The notes: generated by a model not told the origin, from the sequence alone. A DNA stretch of 33,479 nucleotides from Colimorpha sp045639845 (GCA_045639845.1 JAZUDW010000063.1:1-33479); one strand, 5' to 3'; positions 14,911 to 23,977 are shown, numbered from the stretch's first letter. Numbers and translations: made by a program.

Positions 14911-16020
14911 CTATTTGGGCGTTTTGTAAATAAGGTGGCCTGCTGCCAATGCGAAGATCAGTTGTGGAAACAATACCGAGAGGAACGGGTTGAGATTGCC
15001 GTTGGTGGCAAACACGGTGCTGATACGCATAAAGACTATGAAGGCAAAGGCAATGCTGATGCCGATGGCTAGGTGTACGCCAATGCCGCCGCGGGTCTTC
15101 CTCGACGAGATGGCTACGCCAATAAAGGTCATGACTATGATGGCCAGTGGGTTGAGCAGACGTTGGTATAGTTCTATCTTTGCATTGACAATGGCACTCG
15201 ACCCTCGCATTTCCTGCTGGCGAATGTATTGTATTAGATCCAAAGAGTTCAGTGTGATGATGTTGACGGCGGCCTCGTTGAAGTCTTTGGTGCTGAGGTC
15301 GGTCTCCAAATAGTCGCGTCCTTGTCGGTGCATGGTCTCGTTGGTGCCGTCGATGGTGCGAATGCAGATATTGGTGGCCATCCATCGTTGCTCAATGGTG
15401 TCGAACTGGATGTTGTCGGCGGTGATACGTTCTTGGAGTAGCCCGTTCTCGTTGAACTTGTCTTGCTGGAAGCGAAAAGCTACGGCGTTGGCTACATCAT
15501 AACTCTGGGCGTAGACCAAAGTGCCTGGGGCGGCTTGGAAATGGATATCTACATAGTTGCTTCGGTGCATGGTTTTGATGTACTTTCCTTCAAATTCATT
15601 GAGATAGATGTTGCTCCAAGGAATCACGAAGTTGCCTAGTATCATGGTGATGATGGCAATAACGATGGAACCATGCAAATAGGGTAGGAGCATACGGCGG
15701 TAGCTGATGCCACTGCCCAGAATGGCTATGATCTCTGTGTTGGCTGCCATCTTGGATGTGAAAAACAGCACCGAGATAAAGATAAAAAGGGGACTGTAGA
15801 GGTTGACGAATCCGGGAATGAAGTTGAGGTAGTACTTGAATAGTATTTCATGGAAGGGGGCGTTGGTGCGAAGAAAATCGTCGAGCTTCTCCGATACGTC
15901 AAAGGTGATGACAATCACAATGATGAGAGCCATCGCCAACAGGAACGTCTTGAGGTATTTGCCCAAGATGTATCTGTCGATGATATTGTAGGAGTTGCCG
16001 ATGAGGTTCTTCTTGCCCAT
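14911..16020 (-). CDS. LPS export permease, LptF/LptG (YjgP/YjgQ) family
   Basis: A 369-residue inner-membrane protein. The ATG at 16020 (MGKKNLIGNSYNIIDRYILG) was chosen over an upstream start that would overlap the previous gene. The N-terminal helix IIDRYILGKYLKTFLLAMAL is the family signature, followed by two TM helices, a large periplasmic beta domain (~140-270), and three C-terminal TM helices (LNPLAIIVMTFIGVAISSRK onward). LptF and LptG form the transmembrane part of the LptB2FG complex that lifts LPS out of the inner membrane. Only one member is present, as is common in Bacteroidota. It lies 5 bp after the calycin-like gene, so the two are almost certainly co-transcribed. Confidence 0.92.
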   Translation of the reverse strand: MGKKNLIGNSYNIIDRYILGKYLKTFLLAMALIIVIVITFDVSEKLDDFLRTNAPFHEILFKYYLNFIPGFVNLYSPLFIFISVLFFTSKMAANTEIIAILGSGISYRRMLLPYLHGSIVIAIITMILGNFVIPWSNIYLNEFEGKYIKTMHRSNYVDIHFQAAPGTLVYAQSYDVANAVAFRFQQDKFNENGLLQERITADNIQFDTIEQRWMATNICIRTIDGTNETMHRQGRDYLETDLSTKDFNEAAVNIITLNSLDLIQYIRQQEMRGSSAIVNAKIELYQRLLNPLAIIVMTFIGVAISSRKTRGGIGVHLAIGISIAFAFIVFMRISTVFATNGNLNPFLSVLFPQLIFALAAGHLIYKTPK

Positions 16021-16025
16021 GAGGC

Positions 16026-16427
16026 TTATTGTTTTTTGCCTGTGTATGTTACCTTCTTGTCGCCCATCATGCACGATGCCGACACATTGTCACCTTTCAC
16101 TTCCCCTTTGAAACGGGTGATGACAAAGGTCTCGAACCCAGCGCTGCCCACTTTGGGTGTGATGTTGTTTCCTGTAACAATGGTGTTACCTTCGGTAGTG
16201 GCAACCTTGAGCCCAGGAATGGTCGAGTCGAACTTCATAGGTACCATTTTGGAGATACGCATGTTGTGGATCACACAGGTGGCGGTGCCATTTCGTACGG
16301 TCATGGTGGCTGTGATGTTTTTCTGTGTATAGTTGTCGATCACCAACGTGCCAATAAAAGTGGTGGTTTGGGCGTGCATACTGCAGAAAGCTATCAAGAT
16401 GAGGATCAGCGATACGATTCTTTTCAT
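16026..16427 (-). CDS. Small secreted calycin-like beta-barrel protein
   Basis: A 133-residue protein; the ATG at 16427 gives a clear SpI signal peptide (MKRIVSLILILIAFCSMHAQ). The mature part is all-beta, with GTLVIDNYTQKNITATMTV, a NMRISKMVPMKFDSTIPGLK segment, and a closing VKGDNVSASCMMGDKKVTYT. This order resembles the calycin-like family common in Bacteroidetes secreted proteins. The function is unknown. It is the first gene of the minus-strand operon, and a TACCTTTG promoter lies about 160 nt upstream. Confidence 0.75.
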   Translation of the reverse strand: MKRIVSLILILIAFCSMHAQTTTFIGTLVIDNYTQKNITATMTVRNGTATCVIHNMRISKMVPMKFDSTIPGLKVATTEGNTIVTGNNITPKVGSAGFETFVITRFKGEVKGDNVSASCMMGDKKVTYTGKKQ

Positions 16428-16586
16428 GGTCGAGTTTTGTTTTGTTCTGCTATTGCCGGTAGGGCTCTTGCCCAAAGGTAGCAAGGTTTTCTGCCCGTTT
16501 TTTCAAGACATTCTATTTTGCATAGTATGGACAATTCTTTGCATTTCACTTCGTTTGCCGGCATCGGTATCCATTGTATTAGTTGG

Positions 16587-16617
16587 CAAAGGTACAAATA
16601 AAAACGCAATTCCCAAA
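16587..16617 (-). promoter_or_regulatory. Promoter for the calycin-like/lptFG/sufE/sufT/oppC cluster
   Basis: On the minus strand, TTTG (16614-16617) is followed 19 bp later by TACCTTTG (16587-16594), matching the Bacteroidota consensus at both elements. The leader to the ATG at 16427 would be about 155 nt. A second TACCTTTG (16473-16480) lies closer but has no well-spaced -33 element. Confidence 0.55.
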
Positions 16618-16954
16618 TATATATTCATTAATTTTTATACTCATTGAGCACTTGTGGTCATTCTCGATGGTCGGATGTTGTTGCCTCTTTGTTATGGCGG
16701 CGACGTCGATGAACCTTCGTCTTGCCTTCGTTGTACGTTCGTCTAAAATGCATCGAAGCTCCACTCCTTTTGTGGAGAAACAGTGGAGAAAGGGTGGTTG
16801 TTATGCCCAGAAGTCACGATGTACGTCTATGCTTTTTTCTTGTGTGTGGGAGACGGTGATTCCCACAATGTGATTTGAAAAAATGTTTTGCTGTCTATCG
16901 TTGTGTAATAGAGAATGTTATGATGTGTTTTTGATTTTTTTTCACTTTCAGTTG
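16618..16954. other. Divergent intergenic stretch with an 11-bp triplicate motif
   Basis: No supported gene. It holds three units of CCTTCG/CGTTCG at exactly 11-bp spacing (16714, 16725, 16736), a weak hairpin CTCCAC/GTGGAG (16756-16775), and a TGTGGGA/TCCCACA inverted repeat (16845-16867) without a T run. Confidence 0.5.
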
Positions 16955-16984
16955 TTGACAATTCAAAAATAGTTAGTAATTTAG
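16955..16984 (+). promoter_or_regulatory. Probable promoter of the TonB-like gene
   Basis: TTG (16955-16957, within TTGACA) lies 19 bp upstream of TAATTTAG (16977-16984), one mismatch from TAnnTTTG. The ATG is 64 nt further on. Confidence 0.45.
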
Positions 16985-17047
16985 CACTTGGAAAACAACG
17001 TGTTTGTTCGTCCGAGAAAGTGAATTAAAGAATTAAAAAATAATAAC

Positions 17048-17737
17048 ATGGAAGCAAAAAAGAATCCCAAAGCAGACCTCGAAAAACGCAAAGGTCTCTT
17101 CCTTGAGCTCGGATTGGCTGTTGCTCTTGCTGGATGTCTCGTGGCATTCAATGTAAAGAGCTATGACCAAGAAGAAATCGTGGTTGAAGAACGCACTGTG
17201 ATCGACGAGGTTACTGAAACTGTAATCCAGACTCAGCAGGAAGAAACGCCACCTCCTCCTGAACCTGAAGCACCCGAAGTTGTTACCGAGGTTCATATCA
17301 TCGACAACGATGCTGAATCCGAGCACGAATTGGGTATCCTTTCGATGGATCTTACCGACGATATTCTTACCGACGACCCCGTGATCGCTGCACCTGTAGA
17401 AGATGTTGAGGATAAGGATGTCGAGGTTTACGTAGTGGTAGAGCAGCCTGCCGAATTCCCTGGTGGTGAAGTTGCTTTGAATAAGTTCCTTGCCGAGAAT
17501 ATTAAATATCCCGACTTGGCTCGTACCAGCGGTATTGAAGGTAAGGTGTATATCCGTTTCGTTGTTGAGAAAGACGGTTCCGTATCCAATGTAAAGATCA
17601 TGCGTGACATTGGTGGCGGTTGCGGTGCCGAGGCTGTACGTGTGGTTAAGTCCATGCCTAAATGGAAACCTGCAAAACAGCAAACCCGTACTGTTCGTAG
17701 CGAGTTTAACCTCCCCGTTAACTTCTCGTTCAATTAG
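17048..17737 (+). CDS. TonB-family energy transducer
   Basis: A 229-residue protein with the TonB layout. A short cytoplasmic tail (1-17, Lys-rich) is followed by one transmembrane helix (about 18-36) and a periplasmic linker that is strongly acidic and includes a PPPPEPEAP stretch (68-76). The C-terminal TonB domain spans about 137-229 (FPGGEVALNKFLAENIKYPD; GKVYIRFVVEKDGSVSNVKI; PKWKPAKQQ). Such proteins pass proton-motive energy to TonB-dependent outer-membrane transporters. ExbB/ExbD are not adjacent. The linker is shorter and more acidic than classical TonB linkers, a form frequent in Bacteroidota. Stand-alone gene with promoter and terminator. Confidence 0.92.
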   Translation: MEAKKNPKADLEKRKGLFLELGLAVALAGCLVAFNVKSYDQEEIVVEERTVIDEVTETVIQTQQEETPPPPEPEAPEVVTEVHIIDNDAESEHELGILSMDLTDDILTDDPVIAAPVEDVEDKDVEVYVVVEQPAEFPGGEVALNKFLAENIKYPDLARTSGIEGKVYIRFVVEKDGSVSNVKIMRDIGGGCGAEAVRVVKSMPKWKPAKQQTRTVRSEFNLPVNFSFN

Positions 17738-17784
17738 TAGATATTGTTCGCTCCCAATGGGATGCGACCAAGATAATATGATGA

Positions 17785-17823
17785 GTAGGAAGCTGTCGTA
17801 TGACGGCTTTCTACTTCTGTTTT
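17785..17823 (+). terminator. Intrinsic terminator after the TonB-like gene
   Basis: A 13-bp stem with two G-U pairs, GTAGGAAGCTGTC (17785-17797) and GACGGCTTTCTAC (17802-17814), with a 4-nt loop, followed by TTCTGTTTT. Confidence 0.65.
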
Positions 17824-17862
17824 GCCTACATTCGTCTCTTTGTTTCAAGTATATAAGGATAA

Positions 17863-19800
17863 ATGATTTCAATAAATAATCTCTCGGTTCAGTTTACAGG
17901 TCAGAATCTTTTCGATAATGTTACCTTCAATATCAACGATCGTGACCGTATCGGTTTGGTGGGTAAGAATGGCGCAGGAAAATCTACGCTGCTTAAGATA
18001 CTCTGCGGTTGGCAAGAGCCCGAAACGGGTGTGATCGTAGTGGCCACGGGACAGACGGTGGGCTATCTGCCTCAAGAGATGATCCCCGATAGTAGCAAAA
18101 CGGTGATCGACGAGACTCTCACTGCCTTCGATACCATAGACCGTTTGGAACAGATGCAACTGCAGCTCACCCAAGAGATTGCCGAACGTACCGATTATGA
18201 ATCGGCTGACTATGAGCGTTTGCTTAACCGTCATCACGAGGTGACCGAGCAGATCAGCATGCTGGGTGGCGGTAGCCGTCAAGAACAAGCCGAGAAGATT
18301 TTGTTGGGTCTTGGATTTCAACATTCTGATTTCAACCGCCCTATCACCGAGTTTAGTGGCGGCTGGCAGATGCGTGTAGAACTGGCAAAGTTGCTGCTTC
18401 GTCGTCCTGATTTTTTGTTGCTCGATGAGCCTACCAATCATTTGGATATAGAATCGATTCAGTGGCTTGAAAATTTCTTACAGACCTATCCTGGTGCTGT
18501 TGTGCTTGTGAGCCACGATCGTACCTTCCTCGATAATATCACAACCCGTACCATCGAGATTACAGCTGGCCGTATCTACGACTACAAGGCTTCGTACTCC
18601 GAGTATGTGGTGCAGATGCAGGAACGTAGGGCCAGCCAGATGGCATCGCTTACTAATCAGCAGCGTCAGGTGGCTCAGATCGAATCGTTTATTGAGCGTT
18701 TCCGATACAAAGCTACCAAGTCCAAGCAGGTGCAGAGTCGTATCAAGATGTTGGAACGGATGGAGACGATACAAGTTGATGAGGTGTCCACAGAGAGTAT
18801 CCATTTTCAGTTTCCCCCTGCGCCCCATAGCGGAAAGATCGTGGTGCAGACTGAACATTTAGGCAAAGCCTACGGCAGTAAGCAGGTGTTCGACGACGTG
18901 GATCTCACCATACTCAAGGGTGGCAAAGTGGCTTTTGTGGGCCGCAATGGTGAGGGAAAAACCACATTGGCCAAGATTATCGTAGGCGATATCACCGATC
19001 AGACTGGTCTTTGCAAAATCGGTCATCAGGTGCAGATTGGTTATTATGCACAGAATCAGGCTGCAATGCTGGATGGAGAGAAGACTGTGTTTCAGACTAT
19101 CGACGATATTGCTACGGGTGATATTCGTCCTAAGATTCGCAATATATTGGGCAGCTTCTTGTTCGACTCCGACGATATCGAGAAGAAGGTGAAGGTGTTG
19201 AGTGGTGGTGAGAAAGCACGATTGGCATTGGCTAAGCTCCTGCTTACTCCCTCCAACCTCTTGGTGCTCGACGAGCCTACCAACCACTTGGATATGAATT
19301 CCAAAGATATTCTGAAGAACGCGCTTTTGCAATACGACGGTACGCTAATCCTTGTGAGCCATGACCGCGATTTCCTTCAGGGTCTCACTGACAGCCTCTA
19401 TGAATTCCGCGATGGCAAAGTGCATGAGTTCAAGGGCAATATTTTTGAGTTTCTGGAATATCGAAAAATAGAGCACCTCAAAGCTCTTGAAGTGGCCAAG
19501 AAGACTACTATGGGCTCCTCAGAGCAGGCAGTGTCGCAGAATAAACTGAACTATCAGCAATCTAAAGAACGAGAACGAGAGTTGCGAAAATTGCGTAGCA
19601 CTGTGGAGAAGATAGAGAAAGAGATAGAGTTGCTCGAAGCGTCAATAGCTTCCAAAGATGCTCTGTTGGCCGCGGGCAGTACTGAGGCTACCACCAATCC
19701 CTCTTTCTATGCCGAGTACCAGCAACTGAAGGATGAACTTGATAAAAAAATGTCCGAATGGGAAGAGGCTACGATAGCTGTTGAAGAGTTTATGTGTTAA
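17863..19800 (+). CDS. ABC-F family ATPase (ribosome-associated, Uup/EttA-like)
   Basis: A 645-residue soluble protein with two ABC cassettes and no membrane domain. The first has Walker A GKNGAGKST (34-42) and signature FSGGWQMRVELAKLLL (165-180) with DEPTNHLD. The second has Walker A GRNGEGKTT (starting ~360) and signature LSGGEKARLALAKLLL (446-461) with DEPTNHLD. Between them is the P-site tRNA interaction linker (RFRYKATKSKQVQSRIKMLE). The C-terminal ~90 residues form a charged coiled coil. ABC-F proteins bind the ribosomal E site and affect translation, and some give antibiotic resistance; nothing here points to resistance rather than housekeeping. The next gene, yraN, starts 4 bp after the stop. 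Confidence 0.93.
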   Translation: MISINNLSVQFTGQNLFDNVTFNINDRDRIGLVGKNGAGKSTLLKILCGWQEPETGVIVVATGQTVGYLPQEMIPDSSKTVIDETLTAFDTIDRLEQMQLQLTQEIAERTDYESADYERLLNRHHEVTEQISMLGGGSRQEQAEKILLGLGFQHSDFNRPITEFSGGWQMRVELAKLLLRRPDFLLLDEPTNHLDIESIQWLENFLQTYPGAVVLVSHDRTFLDNITTRTIEITAGRIYDYKASYSEYVVQMQERRASQMASLTNQQRQVAQIESFIERFRYKATKSKQVQSRIKMLERMETIQVDEVSTESIHFQFPPAPHSGKIVVQTEHLGKAYGSKQVFDDVDLTILKGGKVAFVGRNGEGKTTLAKIIVGDITDQTGLCKIGHQVQIGYYAQNQAAMLDGEKTVFQTIDDIATGDIRPKIRNILGSFLFDSDDIEKKVKVLSGGEKARLALAKLLLTPSNLLVLDEPTNHLDMNSKDILKNALLQYDGTLILVSHDRDFLQGLTDSLYEFRDGKVHEFKGNIFEFLEYRKIEHLKALEVAKKTTMGSSEQAVSQNKLNYQQSKERERELRKLRSTVEKIEKEIELLEASIASKDALLAAGSTEATTNPSFYAEYQQLKDELDKKMSEWEEATIAVEEFMC

Positions 19801-19804
19801 CCCT

Positions 19805-20206
19805 ATGGCTTATCGTAACGACTTCGGTGCTCTGGGAGAGCAATCGGCTTGTGACTATTTGGTGAAAAATGGTTACGTTGTTGTGGAACGCAATTGGCGT
19901 CATCACCACGACGAGGTGGATATAATAGCTTCGAAGGATGACTTGCTGGTCTTCGTTGAGGTTAAGGCACGGGCTTGTTCATCAGTTCGTAGTCCATTGC
20001 AAGCTGTAGATTTTGATAAACGGGAGGCGTATATCAGATGTGCCAATGCATATATGCGGCAAAAAAGACTTTACAATGAGGTCCGTTTCGATGTGGTGTG
20101 TGTGCTTTCTAAACCCGTAGGTATAGAACTGACTCATGTGGAGAATGCGTTCTCGTCTGTAAGGGAACATCGTCGTTCTAAAAAATGTATGGGGCGAATA
20201 CGATAA
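19805..20206 (+). CDS. YraN/UPF0102 family nuclease-fold protein
   Basis: A 133-residue protein with the restriction-endonuclease-like fold of UPF0102. Visible motifs are the N-terminal GALGEQSACDYLVKNGYVVV and the nuclease-type core HHDEVDIIASKDDLLVFVEV followed by Lys54 (Asp39 and Glu52-x-Lys54 as the expected metal site). The ATG at 19805 replaces a longer frame overlapping the ABC-F gene, from which it is separated by 4 bp. The substrate and role are unknown. It probably shares the ABC-F transcript, which would end at the 20341-20384 terminator. Confidence 0.88.
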   Translation: MAYRNDFGALGEQSACDYLVKNGYVVVERNWRHHHDEVDIIASKDDLLVFVEVKARACSSVRSPLQAVDFDKREAYIRCANAYMRQKRLYNEVRFDVVCVLSKPVGIELTHVENAFSSVREHRRSKKCMGRIR

Positions 20207-20340
20207 ATATCGACTATGTTTTTGAATTGTTGATTTGTATATCGAAAACCAAATGCTTATCCGGATGTCCAGCGCGTACGTTCGGTGGGGAGACGGGTAA
20301 ATGTTATATGTAGTGACCGAATTTGATTCAAGAAGTTATG

Positions 20341-20384
20341 GAAAAAGAAAAGGCTCACTTTGTTGAGCGAGCCTTTACTTTTTC
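20341..20384. terminator. Bidirectional terminator between convergent genes
   Basis: A long stem: GAAAAAG-A-AAAGGCTC (20341-20356) pairs with GAGCCTTT-A-CTTTTTC (20369-20384). It has A-rich and T-rich flanks on both sides and sits between yraN (plus) and the FAD gene (minus). Confidence 0.8.
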
Positions 20385-20480
20385 TTGGTGATTGTAAGGA
20401 GTGGTTTTACCGTTTGCTGTGTTGATTTTGTTTTCGATGCGAAAAAGTTCGTAATCGATAGCATGTTTGTTGAAACGGAA

Positions 20481-21740
20481 CTATTCTATGATGCTTCCTG
20501 CCACAAAACCTGTGGAAAAAGCTATTTGAAGATTGTACCCACCTGTGTCGGCATCAAGGTCGAGAATCTCACCTGCAAAGAATAACCCATTCACGAGTTT
20601 GGACTCAAGTGTCTTGGGGTTGACTTCTTTGAGACTTACACCACCTTGGGTCACGATGGCTTCAGGGTAATCGCGGGTGCCCGACAAGGTGAATGTGACT
20701 CCTTTGAGAAATTGTAGGATCTTTTTGCGCTCGTTGCCGTTGACTTGATTGAGTCGTTTGAATTGTTCTATCTTGAGTCGTTTGAAGGCAAAGGGTATGA
20801 GTTCTGCAGGCAGCCACATCCTCATAGCATCGTTGAGAATACGGGAGCCGTTGCCGTCGAGATCGGTGATGAGTCGCTTGTCGAGCATGTCGTTGCTCAA
20901 AGCGGGTTTTAGGTCTATCTTGGCCACAAGCTGCTGCCCTTCGTGCAACGGACGGCTGGCAATGCGGCTGGCACTGAGTACTAGTGGTCCCGTGAGTCCG
21001 TCTTCGGTAAAGGTCATCTCACCTTGCATCTCGAAAAGTTTCTTGCCATCGGGACGTTCGATGCTCAATGCTACATTTTTCAATATAAAACCTATCATCT
21101 CTTGCGGAATGGGTTCGGCACAGATGAGCGGTACGAGTGATGGTATGCATGGAATAATGGTGTGGCCCACTTGTTGGGCTAGAATGTATCCGTCGCCTGT
21201 AGAACCAGTAGAGGGATATGAACGACCACCTGTGGCGAGAATGACTTTTCTGGCCGAGTGACACTCTCCGTTTTTCATTCTTACACCTACGATGGCGTGG
21301 GTCTCGGATGATACGAGAAGTGAGTCAACGGACTGATTTTTCAGTATGGTGATGTTCCTATGGTGCTCTATGGGGTTGACTAAGGCGAGAAATATGTCGA
21401 GCGACTTCCCGCTGGTGGGAAATACACGACTGCCTCGTTCTATGGTGAGAGGAACGCCATGGCTTTCGAAGAACTCCATTAGCTCCTGGTTGAAAAAACG
21501 AGAGAAGGTATTTCTCATGAAGCGGCTGTCTGATCCAACATGCCCAAGAAAATCTTTCAAAGAGGCGGTGTTGGTGAGGTTGCAGCGTCCTTTTCCAGTG
21601 ATACGCAGTTTGCGACCTGGTTGCTCCATTTTTTCGAGTAGCAGTACTCGTTGGCCTGCATTGGCAGCAGTTAGGGCTGCCATCATACCGGCAGCGCCGG
21701 CTCCTATAATAATAACGTCGTTAGCGGGCAATGTCTCCAA
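20481..21740 (-). CDS. NAD(P)/FAD-dependent oxidoreductase, HI0933 family (BaiN-like)
   Basis: A 419-residue flavoprotein. The dinucleotide-binding motif is VIIIGAGAAGMMAAL (G13, G15, G18), followed by RKLRITGKGRCNLTN, the HI0933-family signature. Further conserved points are ATGGRSYPSTGSTGDGY and, near the end, GLFFAGEILDLDADTGGYNL. The physiological substrate is unknown; related proteins have been described as flavin reductases. No in-frame ATG precedes the Rossmann motif: the best start is TTG at 21740, overlapping the universal stress gene by 20 bp, with an alternative TTG at 21731. That overlap suggests translational coupling. Confidence 0.9.
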   Translation of the reverse strand: METLPANDVIIIGAGAAGMMAALTAANAGQRVLLLEKMEQPGRKLRITGKGRCNLTNTASLKDFLGHVGSDSRFMRNTFSRFFNQELMEFFESHGVPLTIERGSRVFPTSGKSLDIFLALVNPIEHHRNITILKNQSVDSLLVSSETHAIVGVRMKNGECHSARKVILATGGRSYPSTGSTGDGYILAQQVGHTIIPCIPSLVPLICAEPIPQEMIGFILKNVALSIERPDGKKLFEMQGEMTFTEDGLTGPLVLSASRIASRPLHEGQQLVAKIDLKPALSNDMLDKRLITDLDGNGSRILNDAMRMWLPAELIPFAFKRLKIEQFKRLNQVNGNERKKILQFLKGVTFTLSGTRDYPEAIVTQGGVSLKEVNPKTLESKLVNGLFFAGEILDLDADTGGYNLQIAFSTGFVAGSIIE

Positions 21741-22554
21741 TATCTTCAGGGTGAATACAAAGAACGGGTATCTGTGATTTGTGGACCATCTGTTGTGCGT
21801 TGGTGCCCAGGAAGAGGCGAGCTAGCAGTCGGTCTTGTTCGGTGTTGATTACAACGAGGTCAGCGTTGATGTCTTCGCAGTATTGCATCACTGTCTGTGT
21901 GTAGTTGCTGTATTTTCTACCCACGCTGGTGTATGCTATGCCTTCTTGAGCTAGCAGCTGCTCGGCCTGTTTCATGTAGGTTTTTAGTGTGAATGCATCT
22001 TGAGCTGTCTCGATGAGACCTAAAATGTGAATCTTGGCTCCGAACAATTTGGCCATACGGGCTGCTGGGGGGACCTTTTGTCGGGAGTTGGCATTCACAC
22101 GCAGTGGTACTACGATGCGTTCGAGCTGTTTGTGGAAATTGAAACCTTCGCGAATGGTGAGGGTGGGGCAGGGAGCTTCTTGAACTATACGAACGGCAGT
22201 ACTGCCCATGATATATTTCTCATAACCCGAAGCTCCGTTAGTGCCTATGATCACCATGGAAGCATCGGTGCGACGAGCTATCTCGGCAATGGCATTATCT
22301 ACTTTGCCTGTCATTATCTCCCAGTCGATAGTACCTTCGGTGAGCCGTTTTTGTCTTTGTTCGCAGAGTGTCTTGAGCTTATCGACAGCAAGTCTTGAGG
22401 TCTCGTCGAGTACTTCGGACGAAGATAGTTTCTTCTCTTTACGTACCCATATCAACTTGATGTCGGTATGCATCTTGTTGGCAATATCCACGGCTAGATC
22501 AAGAGCTACATAAGAACCTTGAGAGAAGTCGGTGCCTACAATTATTGGTTTCAT
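21721..22554 (-). CDS. Universal stress protein, tandem UspA domains
   Basis: A 277-residue protein made of two Usp domains. The first (1-140) begins MKPIIVGTDFSQGSYVALDL and has the ATP-binding G-x2-G-x9-GS pattern in GTNGASGYEKYIMGS (104-118). The second (from ~146, ERIVVPLRVNA) lacks that pattern (INTEQDRLLARLFLG), so it probably does not bind ATP. The ATG at 22554 replaces a longer frame starting 177 bp upstream. Tandem Usp proteins respond to stress or energy state; the specific signal is unknown. It overlaps the FAD gene and is likely in the same transcript. Confidence 0.88.
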   Translation of the reverse strand: MKPIIVGTDFSQGSYVALDLAVDIANKMHTDIKLIWVRKEKKLSSSEVLDETSRLAVDKLKTLCEQRQKRLTEGTIDWEIMTGKVDNAIAEIARRTDASMVIIGTNGASGYEKYIMGSTAVRIVQEAPCPTLTIREGFNFHKQLERIVVPLRVNANSRQKVPPAARMAKLFGAKIHILGLIETAQDAFTLKTYMKQAEQLLAQEGIAYTSVGRKYSNYTQTVMQYCEDINADLVVINTEQDRLLARLFLGTNAQQMVHKSQIPVLCIHPEDIGDIAR

Positions 22555-22809
22555 AACAGATCGTCTATTTTTATGTGTCGCAATACATTTTATCTTATAA
22601 CGTGATTGGTTGAAAATTATTATTACATATCTTAAAATAGCATAGATAAGATTGTAGAATACTCGGCAAAATTCAGCTTGAGAACGGCAAGGAGTATTGT
22701 TGCTGACTTTGTCGGAGTGTCGAATAAGCAAACGTTCTGCGTGTTTTTTTGTATCTTTACCTCCCTATGGTCGATGAAGATAGCTGGGCTCGTAAACGTC
22801 AAAATAAAT
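22555..22809. other. Divergent intergenic region upstream of ruvB
   Basis: AT-rich, no supported gene. It holds a second TATCTTTA box near 22750 that resembles a -7 element but has no convincing -33 partner. Confidence 0.3.
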
Positions 22810-22840
22810 TTTGCCATTCCTCTCACTTTTTGTATCTTTG
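22810..22840 (+). promoter_or_regulatory. Promoter of ruvB
   Basis: TTTG (22810-22813) lies 19 bp upstream of TATCTTTG (22833-22840), an exact TAnnTTTG. The leader to the ATG at 22943 is about 95 nt. Confidence 0.7.
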
Positions 22841-22942
22841 CACTTTCTTGCTCCGTGCACCGATATTTCTAATTTTTTGGAATCAAAGTGTTTTGTGTCT
22901 ATCGGGTTGCAAGGGGCGTGAAGAAAGAAAAGGAATATTGAT

Positions 22943-23977
22943 ATGAATTCTAATTTAGATGCAACGGGTAACAGCCAGTCGGTACGCGAACGCGAGATGG
23001 AGCGTGCATTGCGTCCGAAAGGTTTTGATGCCTTTGCAGGACAACAGCAAGTGCTTGACAACCTGAAAGTTTTTGTTTGTGCTGCTAAGGAACGAGAGGA
23101 GCCTTTGGATCATGTGTTGCTCCATGGGCCTCCAGGCTTGGGAAAGACAACCCTCTCGCATATCATTGCCAACGAACTTGGTGTGGGTATCAAGATGACT
23201 TCAGGTCCTGTGTTGGATAAGCCTGGCGATCTGGCTGGACTTCTTACCAGCTTGCAACCCAATGATGTGCTTTTTATTGACGAGATACATCGATTGTCGC
23301 CTATAGTGGAGGAGTATCTTTACTCTGCAATGGAGGATTATCGTATTGATATTATGATAGAGTCTGGCCCGGCAGCACGTACGGTACAGCTCAATTTGAA
23401 GCCATTTACTCTCATCGGTGCCACTACTCGCAGTGGTATGCTTACGGCTCCATTGCGTGCTCGTTTCGGTATCAACTGTCGTTTGCAGTACTATGATGCA
23501 GAGACACTCACTCGTATTGTGACTCGGTCGGCAGGCCTTCTGCAAGTTAAAATCACTAGTGAGTCGGCTTTAGAAATAGCCCGACGGAGTCGTGGGACCC
23601 CTCGTATCGCCAATCTGCTGCTGCGTCGCGTTAGAGATTTTGCCCAAGTGAAAGGTGATGGTACCATTACTCTCGATGTGGCACGTTATGCTTTGCAGGC
23701 ACTCAATGTTGACCGAAATGGTCTCGACGAAATGGACCTCCGTATTCTTAATACGATTATTGAGAAGTTCAAGGGTGGTCCTGTAGGATTAACCACGATT
23801 GCCACTGCTGTAGGCGAAGAAGCCGATACGGTGGAAGAAGTTTACGAACCCTACTTGATCCAAGAGGGTTATCTTATGCGTACACCTCGAGGTAGAGAGG
23901 TTACCCCGTTGGCCTATCAACATCTTGGAAAAGTGAAAGCTGGAGGAATACAGTCTCAGATGGACTTGTTTGAATAA
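22943..23977 (+). CDS. ruvB: Holliday junction branch migration helicase RuvB
   Basis: A 344-residue AAA+ motor, the standard RuvB length. Visible features are LRPKGFDAFAGQQQVLDNLK near the N-terminus, Walker A GPPGLGKTT (62-70), Walker B DEIH (113-116), sensor/arginine-finger region GATTRSGMLTAPLRARFG, and the C-terminal winged helix (GGPVGLTTIATAVGEEADTV). RuvB drives branch migration at Holliday junctions with RuvA, and RuvC resolves them; neither partner is in the window. A clear promoter lies upstream. hutI follows after 30 bp, so a shared transcript is possible. Confidence 0.97.
   Translation: MNSNLDATGNSQSVREREMERALRPKGFDAFAGQQQVLDNLKVFVCAAKEREEPLDHVLLHGPPGLGKTTLSHIIANELGVGIKMTSGPVLDKPGDLAGLLTSLQPNDVLFIDEIHRLSPIVEEYLYSAMEDYRIDIMIESGPAARTVQLNLKPFTLIGATTRSGMLTAPLRARFGINCRLQYYDAETLTRIVTRSAGLLQVKITSESALEIARRSRGTPRIANLLLRRVRDFAQVKGDGTITLDVARYALQALNVDRNGLDEMDLRILNTIIEKFKGGPVGLTTIATAVGEEADTVEEVYEPYLIQEGYLMRTPRGREVTPLAYQHLGKVKAGGIQSQMDLFE

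Noticed and set aside
16845..16867. Terminator hairpin TGTGGGA/TCCCACA
   Set aside because: No T run follows on either strand and no gene ends nearby.
17863..19800. Antibiotic-resistance ABC-F
   Set aside because: Sequence features fit generic housekeeping ABC-F proteins; nothing in the linker or context points to resistance.
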